The notes below the pieces were generated by a model, which saw only the letters and a program-made list of their open reading frames with translations, had not been told where the DNA came from and did no database searches. A stretch of DNA of 64,000 nucleotides, taken from positions 825,554 through 889,553 of the forward strand of contig CANTAL010000022.1 of NCBI GenBank assembly GCA_947650365.1, given 5' to 3'. The position numbers were made by a program, and so were the translations under genes. Shown here in pieces: positions 12,001-24,531 of this stretch; within the stretch, counting starts at the first letter, position 1, and every line of letters starts with the position of its first letter. This stretch comes from Chamaelirium japonicum (taxonomy: Eukaryota; Streptophyta; Magnoliopsida; Liliales; Melanthiaceae).

Positions 12001-12762
12001 CGCTTTGTTGAGATTGGTGAAGTCGATGCAGACTCTGACCTTCCCATTCTTCTTATGAACAGCAACTATGTTAGAGATCCAAGTAGGATATTCTACTTCA
12101 CGGATGAAGCCTGCTGCGAGTAGCTTGGTGATTTCTTCTTGAACGGCAACTTGTAGCTCTGGTCGGATGGTGCGTGGCTTTTGCTTGACAGGCTTCACCT
12201 CTTCCTTGATCGCGAGTCGGTGACAAGCGTCATCTGGATTGATCCCAGGCATGTCTTCAAAGCACCAAGCAAAGACGTCGATATTGGACTGAAGGAAGGA
12301 TACCATGTCTTGCGCTTCTGCGTCGCTAAGACCGGTACCAATGAAAGTTTGTTGATGGAGATCTCCGCTGCCAATATTGATCGGGATGATTTCTTCAATT
12401 GAAGGTGATGCTTCCCATTCGATCGGTAGAGGATCGGCCAGTGGAATCTCCTTTGATTGCTATTTGGAAGGACCAGCTTCGTCTCGCGGCCGTTTTGGTG
12501 GAGCAATATTGATCTTTCGATCTGTTTTAGCTGCAACAGCCTCATAAGACCTTCCAGCTTGCTGATCGCCTCGAATACAGATAATGCCTTCTCCCGTTGC
12601 AAACTTGAGTAGTTGGTGATAAGAAGAGGAAATGGCATTGATCTGGTGGAGGAATGGTCGCCCGAGGATGGCGTTGTAGCTAGACACTCCTTCGACTATT
12701 GCAAATCTCACCGAGACTCGAGTCTCTCGGCTAAGATCGAGTGTGAATCTCGATTCTCCCAC
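9083..12762 (-). pseudogene. Gypsy-1 pol: protease, RT, RNase H, integrase
   Basis: The protease end carries YNAILGRPFLH (12460-12762). The longest open stretch (10105-12306, 733 residues) holds reverse transcriptase with VRVCIDFTNLNKACPKD and the catalytic YVDDLL, then an RNase H tether and a second RNase-H-like domain with LYTDGASS, NNKAEYEAL and NDSQLI. The paired RNase H arrangement fits the Tat lineage. The integrase core (9671-10015) shows CEPCQ, WGLDFLGPFP and DNGAQF, and the C-terminal part (9083-9310) shows LAPNWEGPYII. It is broken in several places and treated as a fossil. Confidence 0.9.
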
Positions 12763-12869
12763 CGTGATGCTTTGTTCCGTCGATGAGGAGTTTCAAGACC
12801 AGAGGGTCTCGGTGTGGAGTATGAACTCCTTGGAGGTCGGAGTCGTTGAAAACAATAGACGGCCAAGCC

Positions 12870-14791
12870 AAACCTTCGATATGCTTCTCGATCTAGGTAT
12901 CATCCTTGTTCGCAGCAGAACGAACGTGGAAGATGCATCGAACCTGCCGATCCACTTCCTTCTCGGTCAAAGTTTGATTGTGCAATGTTCCATGAATACC
13001 AAAGACGTTGGCATTCACAAAGATAGGTTGCCGGTTGGAGGAGATTTGATGGACCCAACACACTTCTTTCCCCTTTGCAGAGGCTCGACGTTGATCTTGC
13101 CCGCCTTTGACAAACTCTTGAAGATGGCCTTCTCGCAATAAGTCTTCAAGATGGAACTTCAGCCGATAGCACCGGTCGGTGGAGTGGCCGTGACTTCGAT
13201 GGAATTCGCAGTAGACCGTTTTGTCTGCTGTGAATTTGGAGTTTGGCTGAAGAGGATTGGGCCTTCAAAGGTACTCGTCGTATTGAATGCGGTCGAGTAT
13301 CTGCTCGACTGGTAAATTCCACTCAGTGAAAGTGGTCTTCGTTGGAGATCGACGTCCGTCATTCTTTGATCGCTTGTTGGTAGGAGGAGCTACTGCTTCA
13401 GCATTGTGGGCTCTGGCAGCGTACTTGGGAACTTCTCTCTCCGCCGGTCTTCGCTTTGTTTCTCGCCCTTTGCGAGCGACTTGATCATCTTCAACCTCAA
13501 TCTCCCTCTGGATTCGATCGAACATAGCACCCAGAGAAGGAGGGGGATTGCGGATGAAGTCGTTGTAGATGTGCAGATCGAAACGGAGGGCGTTCTGGAA
13601 AGCCAACATGATGGCTTCATCATCCATATGTCTTCCAGAGAGGGCAGCATGCTCGTTACGAAATCTCCTTGTGAAATTACGGAGAGTCTCGTCAGTACCC
13701 ATCCTTAGCCGATAGAGAGAGTCGAGCTTCTTCTCTGGCTTCAGATTGAGTTGATAGTGCTGCACAAAGAGATTAGCCAGAACATCGAACTGGGTGATGG
13801 ACCCAGCTCGAAGATTGTGATACCAGTCGAGTGATGGCTCATCGAGACTTCCAGCGAAAGTGCGACAAAGCACGTTGTTTTCTTCTTCGTGCGGTGTCAA
13901 GGCTTGCTTGAAGGCAAGTATATGGAGAGTCGGATCTCCTTTGATGCAGTTGAATTTGGGGAGGGTAGGAGTTCTCTATCCCCTCGGAAAAGTTGACTCG
14001 AAGAGGCTTCGATAGAGAGGCCCGGCGGAGGAATACCCATCCCTATGACCATGTCCTCGACCTAGATGTGGGTCAAGAGGCAAGATCACAAGGTCTTGCT
14101 CAAGCATGGAAGTATTCGCTGGTTGAAGCCGGTGTCGAAGGTCCGATCCAAGTCCACGTTGAAGTGGAATGGAAGGGGAGATTCTACTCTTTGAAGGAGC
14201 GCCTTTCATCTGGTGTCTCCTTGGTATATCGGGCTTTGAAGGAGCTTTCCTATCGCAGTTGCGACCTGAGGATGATTGGGAGGACTCGTCGTCGAGGCGA
14301 TCCCAAACACTCTGCTTCCAGGGAGCAGCGGAGGGAGTTGGGTCGTGTTGAATCCTCTCGAGGGCAGCAGTGCCCATTGATCTCCGTTGCTCGGAGTGGA
14401 TTGAATGTCGAGGAAGATTGACCCTCTCACTTGTAGAGGGGATTGGAAGAGCGATCCCAGCCTCGGAAGCTGCTTTCTTAAGAGCATCCCTCTCAGCGGT
14501 GAGGGTGGCGTTTTGCTTCACCAATTGGAGCAGTTGGAAGTCGACCGCAGAGATTTGGTAGGTCGATGGAGGGTCTTCAGCAGGAGCGGGGGCAGTTTGC
14601 CCGATCGACTGTCGTGCGGGATGGGCGATAGGTCGATCGACAGATCTCCCGCTCCCTGAACGAACCCCCATCTCAGGAACAGCAAGGGGCTGTCCGAAGT
14701 TGAGCCTTTGACTCATTGATCGAGTCTCAGGACGAGCTTGAGGTTGAGTGTTACTCCCTTCTGGTTGACCCTGGTGCTTAGTTTTCGCCAT
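12870..14791 (-). pseudogene. Gypsy-1 gag
   Basis: The N-terminal part (13976-14791, 271 residues) is basic and Q/S/P-rich. The core (13265-13900) is a clear retrotransposon gag domain with CRTFAGSLDEPSLDWY, FRNEHAALSGR and EEAIMLAFQNA-like sequence. It closely resembles the gag of Gypsy-2 in this window. The downstream part to about 12870 leads into protease. Not fully open; treated as a fossil. Confidence 0.88.
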
Positions 14792-14936
14792 TCAGAGAGC
14801 GAAGGGTGCAACAAGAGTGCCAACGTCCGTCCAGTTGTCTGATCAACCGAGGGGGCGAGGAAGTTTGGCTATCAAAGATCGGTTGTAGGTTTAACTGATC
14901 TAGTAGTAGTGGAGAGAGCTTGACTTTTCGCTCGGA

Positions 14937-14953
14937 TCCCACAGACGGCGCCA
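14937..14953 (-). other. Gypsy-1 primer-binding site
   Basis: Read on the minus strand, TGGCGCCGTCTGTGGGA follows the 5' LTR end after three bases. It begins TGG, as expected for complementarity to a tRNA 3' CCA end. I do not assign the tRNA. The identical 17-mer is the primer-binding site of Gypsy-2 (31441-31457). Confidence 0.75.
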
Positions 14954-14956
14954 AAC

Positions 14957-15701
14957 TGTGGGGGAAAATCTTCGTGCCGACCCGAAGACCTCGCCTCACC
15001 AGTCGATTGAGATTGAAGATTGTTATTTGATCTGTCGATTGAAGTCGTTGCTTTCGATATGCAAACAGAGAGAGAGAGAGATGCAATCAGAGATTTGACA
15101 CGAGAGATATGATCTCAGAGTTCAGCCGAAGCCTACGTCTCCGTGCTATAGGGAGCAACCCGAATTTACTAACACTTGTATCGAAGTGATCTCGACAGGC
15201 CGAGTCTCACTCAAGACACTCTGATCTCTTCGAAGGAGAGAAGATCAAAGAGAGGTGGAAGAAGGAAAGCTGAGAAGTTCCAAAGCTCTGGTTCTGAAAA
15301 TCAGATCTCAGAGTGGAAATCAGAATTTTCGGGATCCTCTTACATTCGAAGGCTCTGCTATTTTTAGAATTCCCGGGGGGGAATTCCGGGGTAAATGGCG
15401 GTTTCTGCTGTCATATCTGGGGATCCTCCAGGTAAGGCTGGTGGGTCCCGCTGTAGTCTTCGGGGGCCCACCAGGCAGGGCCGGTGGGTCCCGTTGTGGT
15501 CTTCGGGGGCCCACCAGGCAGTGCCGGTGGGTCCCGCTGTTGTCTTCGGGGGCCCACCTGGCAGGGCCGGTGGGTCCCACTGTTGTCTTCGGGGGCCCAC
15601 CAGGCAGGGCCGGTGGGTCCCGCTGTGGTCTTCGGGGGCCCACCAGGCAGGGCCGGTGGGTCTCGCTTTTTGCAGACTTCTTGCCAAAATTTGCACCCAC
15701 A
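14957..15701 (-). repeat. Gypsy-1 5' LTR (right copy), 745 bp
   Basis: This is the upstream LTR of the minus-strand element, next to the primer-binding site. It is about 98% identical by eye to the left copy and has the same five-unit 43-bp array. It is followed directly by the AATAC duplication at 15702-15706 and then the remainder of the hAT element. Confidence 0.9.
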
Positions 15702-16152
15702 AATACAGTGGCATACATGCTTGTAGGGCTGTTGTTGTTGATCCCTCACCATAGCTATTCGATGGATGTTTTAGAGAATTAGAGAAAGAGAGAGAGGGAG
15801 AGAGAGAGAGAGTGTGTGATGTTGGCTGATTTTATTTTATGTAGTGGTGGCAATTGTTGGTTAATAGAATAATTTCCTTTGTTTTTGTTGTTTTATTTTA
15901 AGAGATGAATATTTCTATTTATTGTGATCAAATTAAATCCGTCCAATCCGACCAACCTGCAAATATTTAGGCAAATTGGGTAACCCGAGCAACTCGGACA
16001 ATCCGAGTAACCTAACATGGGCAAGCATGGTTTGAGCTTCCATGGGTTCCACGGGCAAAATGGATTGAGATGTGTGTAGATCAGGTTGGGCATGGGTAGA
16101 AGGGCGGGTTAGGCATGGGCAGACCCTTCAACCCGTCCAAGTCCCACCCCTA

Positions 16153-16895
16153 CTTCAGGTAGGAGGGAGACTGCTGCTTTACTTTTCTATTATATGCAAA
16201 TACATAACAATAAAGAAAAGAAAAGGAAAAACATGGTAGTGCTGACACTTGGATATATTGACTTTGTTGGTTTTGCTTGTCTTGTGATGTTATATTGGTA
16301 TTTTATCTTAAAATAATTTCTTTATAAAAAAAATATCAAATCATCTTTTGGTGTAATTATGTATTTTTTTAACCCATAAATGAGTTGAAAATATATTGTT
16401 TTATTACTCATTATTTGTTTATTTTTCTCTCAGCAAGGTGTCCATTTTCTATACATGGCAATGAGGGAATGATTATTTGTTTATTTTTCTTTCATCAAGG
16501 TGTCCATATTTCCATGATACTTGACAATGAGAGAAGGATTATTTTGTTGTTAAGCAGGCAACAACTGCTCTTTATTAATTCCATAGTCCCGTGAGCATGA
16601 CATCAACGGTCATGATTCACACTCGCAAACAAGGCACATTGACTTTGAGAGAAAGCTAGCTCCACAATGTCCATATCGAGAGTCAAAAATGGAACCTCTC
16701 CAATATAGGAGAGAGGAAGTACCACCAGGTCAAGAGCCCGTTGGTTGTTAAGGAAAGAGTTGACCAATCATTATCTCCCAATGAATTAATAGCAACCTTT
16801 GGTTCCTTATCCATACTTGCTCTCTATGTCTCTCTCTCCACACTATGGGGATGTGGCGCCAGATGTGTGATCTGATCAATCAACATTGTAATCGT
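16153..16895. other. AT-rich intergenic DNA with a short tandem duplication
   Basis: A unit of about 65 bp beginning ATTATTTGTTTATTTTTCT is present twice at about 16408-16540. The part from about 16578 to 16720 is a dispersed repeat that recurs on the opposite strand at about 63140-63275. No gene is visible. Confidence 0.55.
16578..16725 (+). repeat. Dispersed repeat, copy 1 (unclassified)
   Basis: The sequence from CCATAGTCCCGTGAGCATGA to the GAGAGGAAGTACCACCAGG region matches the reverse complement of about 63135-63285 over some 140 bp, with perhaps 75-80% identity by eye. A shorter related piece lies at about 51290-51365. Family unknown; a SINE or part of a longer retroelement are both possible. 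Confidence 0.6.
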
Positions 16896-16922
16896 TCGTG
16901 CATTGCACGAGATTAGTACTAG
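16896..16922 (+). mobile_element. Helitron-type 3' terminus
   Basis: A hairpin TCGTGC-ATT-GCACGA (16896-16910) is followed 12 bases later by CTAG at 16919-16922, then T. This is the canonical Helitron 3' end: a short GC-rich stem-loop just before CTRR, inserted between A and T. I cannot find the matching 5' end, so only the terminus is called. Confidence 0.65.
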
Positions 16923-16989
16923 TATATGAAGTAAATGGAGATCCTGAGAAGAGGAAATCCATTGGAGATTACAAGTAAATGGGGATTAC

Positions 16990-17860
16990 AAGGATGTCAG
17001 CACCCTCACGTTGAGGGATGGATGTAACATCAGATTCTGGAAAGATACATGGCTCATGGAAGTGCCTCTGGGCACTCTATTCCCCTCGCTCTTCGCTCTG
17101 GTTCGGAGACAGGGGGCCTCTGTCCGCTCCCATGCCCAGTTTGGTCAAGGAGGGGGCACAATTTGGCGGGTCAAGCCACATTCGCCCCTTCCTCTGGTAG
17201 GGCGCCAGGAATTTAGTGACTTGATGGCGTTATCATGGGAGGCAAGCTTCCGTCCTACAACTGACAGAATCAGATGGAGATGGACATAGTCGGATCTTTT
17301 TTTGGTAAGATCCTTCTACAACGACCTCATTCCCCCATCCTCTTAGCGCTTCCGCCCATCAGAGACCATTTGGAAGATGAAAGCACCGACGAAGATCCAA
17401 ATTTTTTCCCTTTTGGCAGCGAGGAATAAGCTTCTCACCAAAGCTAAGATGTTGAAATGACATCTTCAAGTCACGAAATCTCGTTGTACCTTCTGCTACT
17501 CCGCAGACGAGAGCGCTTCGCATCTGTTGCTAAGCTGTCCATTTGCTAGACAGGTGTGGGACTAATTCGAAAGGAAATGTGATATCTCTTCTCACCCGAG
17601 TAGTCTGAAAGCGATGTGGGCTAAATGACGTAGGAGGAATATCCCCAAGGAGTTGCGACCGTCATGGCATATCCTTGCCACGGGGATTATCTAGATTATC
17701 TAGTTGGAGAGGAACAATCGTATCTTCAATGTCAAGATGATGGGGGTGGAAGAACTGTGCAGATTGGTGTCTTCGATCTTTAAGATATGGATAATCCCAT
17801 AGAAAACAAAGTTTGGTGATGAGGCTACTACCTTATGTAACATTTTGACCTCTTGATTTT
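16990..17860 (+). pseudogene. LINE (L1-type) 3' fragment with zf-RVT region
   Basis: The first 92 codons (17011-17289) read like the segment after reverse transcriptase in plant LINEs (IRFWKDTWLMEVPLGTLFP). Further on, IWKMKAPTKIQIFSLLAARN and the cysteine/histidine spacing CTFC...SHLLLSCPFA match the zinc-binding 'zf-RVT' region, followed by ERNNRIFN. Several in-frame stops are present, so it is a dead 5'-truncated copy. It ends in an AT-rich 3' tail just before the (TA)n tract. Confidence 0.75.
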
Positions 17861-17904
17861 TTAATAAATTGGTCGGGGATTGCTAACCCTCCCTCCTTTT
17901 GAAG

Positions 17905-19240
<1,336 letters not shown>

Positions 19241-19249
19241 ATATATATA

Positions 19250-20112
19250 GGGAAATGGGTTCCTGGTACATTGTACCAGGGTATTACCTGAGACAGTGCT
19301 CCGTATGCTGCCAAGTGGAATAGGGGACCAGCTGTACTCCATACGGGACGTCCCGAACCGGCCATATTTTAGACCATCCGATTTGCTTCGATCGGAGGAA
19401 CGACGTTCACCCGGACCACCACCTACCTGCGGGATAGATTTTAAGCCGTCCGATTGGCTTCGATCGGACGAATGGCGTTCACCCGGACCACCACCCGTGC
19501 TGTTACTGTGGCGGGCACAGTAACAGCGAGTTTGGTGGTTCGGGTGAACCCCGGCCGTCCGATCGAATCCAATCAAATGGCACAAATCCTTTCCGCCCCG
19601 GTTAAAAGATATAACCGTTCGATCGGATGATCGAACGGATGAGATCCATGGGAAACAAACCGAATAGGACAAAAAATCATGATTATTTTTTGTCCTATTC
19701 GGATTGTTTCCCATGGATCTCATCCGTTCGATCATCCGATCGAACAGTTATATCTTTTAACCGTGGCGGAAAGGATTTGTGCCATTTGATTGGATTCGAT
19801 CGGACGGCCAGGGTTCACCCGAACCACCAAACTCGCTGTTACTGTGCCCGCCACAGTAACAGCACGGGTGGTGGTCCGGGTGAACGCCGTTTGTCCGATC
19901 GAAGCCAATCGGACGGCGGTGCTCTATATATATGGCGGTGCTCAATCGATCGAAGCCAATCGAACGCCGTTCCTCCGATCGAAGCAAATCGGATGGTCTA
20001 AAATATGGCCGGTGCCGGGACGTAGTACAGTTGGTCCCCTATTCCACTTGGCAGCATAGAGAGCACTGTCTCAGGCAATACCCTGGTACAATGTACCAAG
20101 AACCCATTTCCC
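19250..20112. mobile_element. Fold-back element F3: 863-bp near-perfect palindrome
   Basis: The left end GGGAAATGGGTTCCTGGTAC is mirrored at the right end. The centre of symmetry is TCATGA at about 19677-19682, with arms of about 430 bp on each side. Matching words such as GTGCTGTTACTGTG and TTTTTTGTCCTATTC are found at equal distances from the centre. The right arm has a small TA-containing insertion near 19925 that the left lacks. The RNA would form a long hairpin. Confidence 0.8.
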
Positions 20113-20133
20113 ATATATATATATATATATATA

Positions 20134-20517
20134 GGGAAATGAATTCCTATGACATGTCATAGGGAGTACCCTATGACATATGGTGAGTTAGTAACCCTAG
20201 AATATTTAGAATGTTCTGAATTTTTATGAGGATGATCACCCTATCTTAGATAGGACCCCCGCAAAAAATTGCCTCATTCTAAAACTTCTAGAGGCATCAA
20301 ATATGATTTTCAATTTAACGGTTAAAATGGATGGCCGATAAAGCTTCTAGCATTTGATGCCCCAATAAGTTTTAGAATGCTTTGATTTTTTGTGGACATT
20401 CTATCTAAGGTAAGATGATCACCCTCAAAAAAATTCAGCACATTCTAAACATTCTAGCATTACTAATTCACCATATGTCATAGGGTACTCCCTATGACAT
20501 GTCATAGGAACCCAGCC

Positions 20518-20520
<3 letters not shown>
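20134..20520. mobile_element. Fold-back element F4 (~387 bp) in TA tract
   Basis: The left part reads CCTATGACATGTCATAGGGA and further on GACATATGGTGAGTTAGTAA. The right part repeats these in reverse complement up to CATGTCATAGGAACCC. The middle has a second paired block (CTAAAACTTCTAG and CTTCTAGCATTTGATGCC). It is flanked by (TA)n at 20113-20133 and 20521-20578. No coding potential. Confidence 0.75.
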
Positions 20521-20581
<61 letters not shown>

Positions 20582-20837
20582 GGCTGGGTTCAATGCTCCA
20601 CATGTCTAGTTGCAGAAAAAACATAAAATAAAATTAAACAAAACAAAATTACTATTTTCACCATCACATTGGGAAGATCATGGTGTGGCACATGATTCAG
20701 TGGTCTGATTACAAACGCTTCACTTCTCTCTCTCTCTCTCTAGATACTCAACAAAAAACCCTTAATACACCCTTTATATATGACCCCCAAAGAAGTAAAG
20801 AACAAATTAAATATGCAGCCCAGCGCCTGGCTATCCT
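20521..20837. other. (AT)n tract and unique flank before Copia-A
   Basis: The (AT)29 tract lies between CCCAGCCCTC and GAGGGCTGGG, an inverted pair, so a further element of the same terminal type may start at 20579; I cannot find its other end. The remaining 250 bp is AT-rich with a (CT)n run near 20725. No gene is seen. It is contiguous with 50323 if Copia-A is left out. Confidence 0.6.
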
Positions 20838-21095
20838 TGTGAAGCCAATCATCCGACAGCTGTGAAGCATCTACCAACTATGAAGGCGTCACAATTTTGA
20901 ATGGATTTGAATGAATCAAATCCAGCTCCTCAATCCCTGATTTCTCTCCTTAAACCTTTGACTGATTTATTCTATGTATAGTAACATAGCATAATCACAG
21001 GGATTACAAATCATCCCAGAATTATACCATGTATCTATATATACACAAGTGAATACAAGGAACAACATCAAGAGGTTTTATTTTATTTCTTTACA
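20838..21095 (+). repeat. Copia-A 5' LTR
   Basis: 258 bp, TG...CA ends, followed without gap by the initiator-methionine-tRNA-type primer-binding site at 21096-21107. Confidence 0.93.
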
Positions 21096-21146
21096 TGGTA
21101 TCAGAGCCTACCCACCCGATCCCTACCCTTGTGATTTTCTTCCCCC

Positions 21147-21893
21147 ATGGCGATCTCTTTCTCCGAGTCCTTGACCACCACCCCTTCCACCGCCGACGAT
21201 GCTGGGATTTCCACACTTCCGGTCGTGAAATCTATTACTCAAGAAGTCTCCGTCAAGTTAACTTCCTCGAATTATTTGCTCTGGAGGATGCAAGTCCTTC
21301 CAGTTTTACGGTGTCATGGGCTCCTTGGGATTGTGACTGGTTCCAGGCCTCGCCCCCTTGACTCAGACACCTCTCTTCAATGGCTTCGTCTTGATCAAAT
21401 GGTTCTCGCATGGTTGGCGAGTTCCCTCTCTGAGGTGATCCTCACACAAGTAATTCAGTGTGAGTCAGTGGCCACACTTTGGCACTCATTGGAGGTTCTC
21501 TATGGGACGTTGACTCTTCCTCGGATTCAGCAACTCAAGGATGAACTTCATACCCTTTCTAAGGGCTCTCGTTCCATGATGGATTATCTCCATCAGGCCA
21601 AAGGAATTGCCCATGCCCTTGCTAGCGCTGGGAAGCCTGTCGACGATGACGATTCTGTCATGTGGCTCTTTAAGGGACTCGGCTCAGAGTATGATCCTCT
21701 TCATGCTGCCATCTCACGCGACAAATATTCCATTGATGAAGTCTCTGCCCTCTTGCTTGACTTTGATTTTCGTCTTCAAGGTCATCATGCTCCTTCTGAT
21801 GTTTCCATGGCTATGTTCTCTACCAAATCTCAAGATTGGTTTCCCTCAATCGGTGGGCGTGGACAGCAGGGTGGCGGTGGCCGCCCCTCCTGA
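21147..21893 (+). pseudogene. Copia-A gag
   Basis: The open frame of 248 residues is a copia-type gag: LTSSNYLLWRMQVLPVLRCHG near the N-terminus and KGSRSMMDYLHQAKGIA in the middle are typical of this class. A zinc-knuckle phrase (CYKCGYPNH) follows in another frame at about 22018. The first ATG after the primer-binding site in good context is 21147. Treated as part of a broken element. Confidence 0.85.
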
Positions 21894-22017
21894 GGTCGTG
21901 GTTACCAGGGTGGCATTCGCACTCCTACTCCACATGTTTCTAGTTCCCGTGGCCGCGGGCAACATTCTCGCCGTCCTCGAGCAGCTCCTATCACTGGTGA
22001 TGCGTCCTCTCTCTACT

Positions 22018-23921
22018 GTTATAAGTGTGGCTATCCCAACCACAAGGCTAATGTTTGTCAGGCTCCTAATACCTCCACTACTGACACCATTCACTCCTCG
22101 CTGCCATGAATCTTGTTGATTACCACGATGCGGCATGGTATCCCGACACGGGTGCCACCAACCATATGACTTCCGATGCATCTCTGGCTGAAGGTATTTC
22201 TCCTTATCATGGCTCCGATAAGGTTTTTATTGGTGATGGTGCGAGTTTAAATATCTCCCATACTGGCCGGATCTCTTTACCTTCTTCTCCTCTATGCTTG
22301 GATCGTGTTCTTATTGTTCCCAAGCTCAAGAAAAACTTATTGAGCGTCTCTCAATTTACTCATGATAATCATTGTTGCTTTATCTTTTATCCGTGGGGTT
22401 TTGTGATAAAGGATTTGCAGACCGGGAGGACATTGCTAACCAGACCTAAACGCGGTGGCCTTTATCCCATTCTTGGAGCTGGTGAGTCTACCTCTCCTCC
22501 CATGGGTCTTCTTTCTAATAAAGCTGATAGTGGCATATGGCATGCGCGGCTTGGGCACCCGTCTCCTCAGATAATGAAGGATTTATCTCATACTCTCCAT
22601 TGTACTTCTCGGTCTTCTCTTTCTTATTGTGCGAGTTGTAAGTTGGGTAAGGCATCTAAATTACCTTTTTTTAGGCGGCGGTCTTATTCCACCACCTGTT
22701 TGCAACCTTGCATACTGATGTTTGGGGATCAGCACCCGTTAACTCTATAGATGACTATCGATTTTATCTTCTTATTATGGATGAGTGCTCTCGATTTACA
22801 TGGTATTTTCCCCTACAGTACAAATCTGAAGTGAGTTCTATCTTTATACAATTTCTTATATCTATTAAGAATCAATATGCAACTCATGTTAAGATTATTC
22901 AATCTGAGGGGGGTGGTGAATATATGGCTACTATACTTTAATCCTTTCTTAAGCAATCTGGGATTGCTCATATTAAACGGTCTTGCGGAGCGCAAGCATC
23001 GACATATTACAGAGACTGGGCTTACTCTTTTAGCTCATAGTCGTCTCCCTTCGAGCTTCTGGAATTATGCGTTTACTACTGCTGTTTATTTAATCAACCG
23101 GATGCCCACCAAGTCTCTCAATGGTCGTTCACCATTTGAGATTCGATCTCCTAGGCTCGCGCCCCTCTTATGATCATATGCGGGTGTTTGGCTGTGCCTA
23201 CTATCCATATTTGCAACCATTTGGGCATGGCAAACTGGACTTCAAATCTGTTCAATGCACTTTTCTTGGGTATAGCGGCCAACATAAAGGGTATCGTTGC
23301 TTGGACCCCCTCACCGGTCGCCTTTATATCTCTCGTCATGTTTCTTTTGATGAATCTCAGTTCCCATACAATTCTTTTGTGTTACTAGATACGTCCTCAG
23401 CATCCCCTCCGACTTTCAGACTTCGTCGTTTTCCAGCTACAACTTTAAAAGAGATTACATCTTCTCCTGTGACCGCCCCACCTCCTATGACAGGCGCTTC
23501 TGCTGCTCCGTCCACACCTACTCTAGACATACCTCATGACTCTTCGCCATCATTAGTGCCTAGTTTGCCACCTCCTGGGCCTTCTAACTTGCCCACCGTT
23601 ATCATCTCACCTCCAGCACCACCAGCTTCGCCCCCTCTTTAGGCACCGTCCATACAACCTCTGGAGCCGGTTCGCCACCACATGGTAACTCGCAGTTAGG
23701 ATGGCACTCGATGTCCCAAGTGCCTATTTTCCACCAAACATCCCATTCCGCAAGCTTTTCTTGCAGCCTCGAAGGTCCATTCCCTTGAACCATCCACTTA
23801 TACACAGGCGACCAAGGACCCAAATTGGAAAAAGGCGATGGAAGAGGAATTTGAAGCTCTTCAACGTAACGGCACATGGAGTTTAGTCCCATTTCACCTA
23901 TCTATGAATGTTGTTGGTTGT
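22018..23921 (+). pseudogene. Copia-A protease and integrase region
   Basis: Protease active-site region WYPDTGATNHMTSD lies near 22135. The integrase HHCC-type domain (IWHARLGHPSPQIMKDL ... CASCKLGK) and core (LIMDECSRFTWYFPL) follow at 22530-23000. The C-terminal region (FGCAYYPYLQPFGHGKLDFK, 23180-23400) then runs into a proline-rich linker. The region ends where Gypsy-2 was inserted. Broken in several places. Confidence 0.85.
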
Positions 23922-24531
23922 TGTGGGGGGAAATTTCCGAGCCGCCTTGCTCGAGAATCCCACCCCACAGCCTTGATTGAATTGGATTGTTTGTAGAGTT
24001 AGAGATTAGAAAGTTGAGAAGGAGAGAGATGACACATGGAGTTGTTGTCGAAGTTCGGTCTTACGACCTACGTCTCCGGGCGAGAGGTGCCACCTGATCT
24101 TCACTATAGTATGAATATAAAGGGTTGAGCGTTCTCTCGACAGGCCGAGAGAAGCTTTTTACAGTGGGGTTGCACGGAGCAACAAGAAAAGAAACTAGGA
24201 GGAGAGAAGTAAGCTCTTGCACTTGCTCTGGATCTGGAATCCCTCTTCCTCTGATTGAATCACCCCCCTCTTCCTGGATGCCTTGGGGGTCCTTTTATAG
24301 CGTAGGCACGTGCCCGATTTGACAGTGATGACGTGGCGATGATGACGTGGCACTGGTTCTGGGCCTCCTTGCTGGGCCCTTATTGGGCCGTTGTTCGGGC
24401 CCAATAAGGGGGAGGGCTTGATCTGCGAGCCTCGTAGAGTGGGCCCATGAACTCGGGCGGGCTTACCCACTTGGGCCGTTGCGCGGGCCCATACCGCTCT
24501 GATCCGGTCTGATACAATTTTTGCACCCACA
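23922..24531 (-). repeat. Gypsy-2 3' LTR (left copy)
   Basis: 610 bp. Adjacent bases 24532-24545 read GTTACCCCCTCCCA, a polypurine tract on the coding strand, very similar to that of Gypsy-1 at 3634. Confidence 0.9.

Larger units (their letters stand above)
2893..15701 (-). mobile_element. Gypsy-1: Ty3/gypsy LTR retrotransposon, Tat lineage
   Basis: Two direct LTRs (2893-3633 and 14957-15701) start TGTGGGGGAAAAT and end TTGCACCCACA on the plus strand. The perfect 5-bp duplication AATAC lies at 2888-2892 and 15702-15706. Coding is on the minus strand in the order gag, protease, reverse transcriptase, RNase H, integrase, which is the Ty3/gypsy order. A second RNase-H-like domain, an extra antisense ORF and a long tandem-repeat region before the 3' LTR point to the Tat (Retand/RIRE2/Ogre-like) lineage. 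The LTRs differ by about 2% by eye, suggesting insertion within roughly the last million years if a rice-like substitution rate applies. Treated as a fossil: its coding region is interrupted in several places. Confidence 0.92.
2692..16152. mobile_element. hAT-type MITE split by the Gypsy-1 insertion
   Basis: The left end TAGGGGTGGGACTTGG at 2692 has an exact inverted partner ending at 16152. The 8-mers outside, 2684-2691 (CTTCATGT) and 16153-16160 (CTTCAGGT), match at 7 of 8 positions, as expected for a hAT target duplication. Without Gypsy-1 and its 5-bp duplication the element is about 650 bp: about 200 bp on the left and about 450 bp on the right. The interior carries ACCCG and GGGTT-type low-complexity sequence and a (GA)n run near 15784-15814. 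No transposase is visible. Confidence 0.8.
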
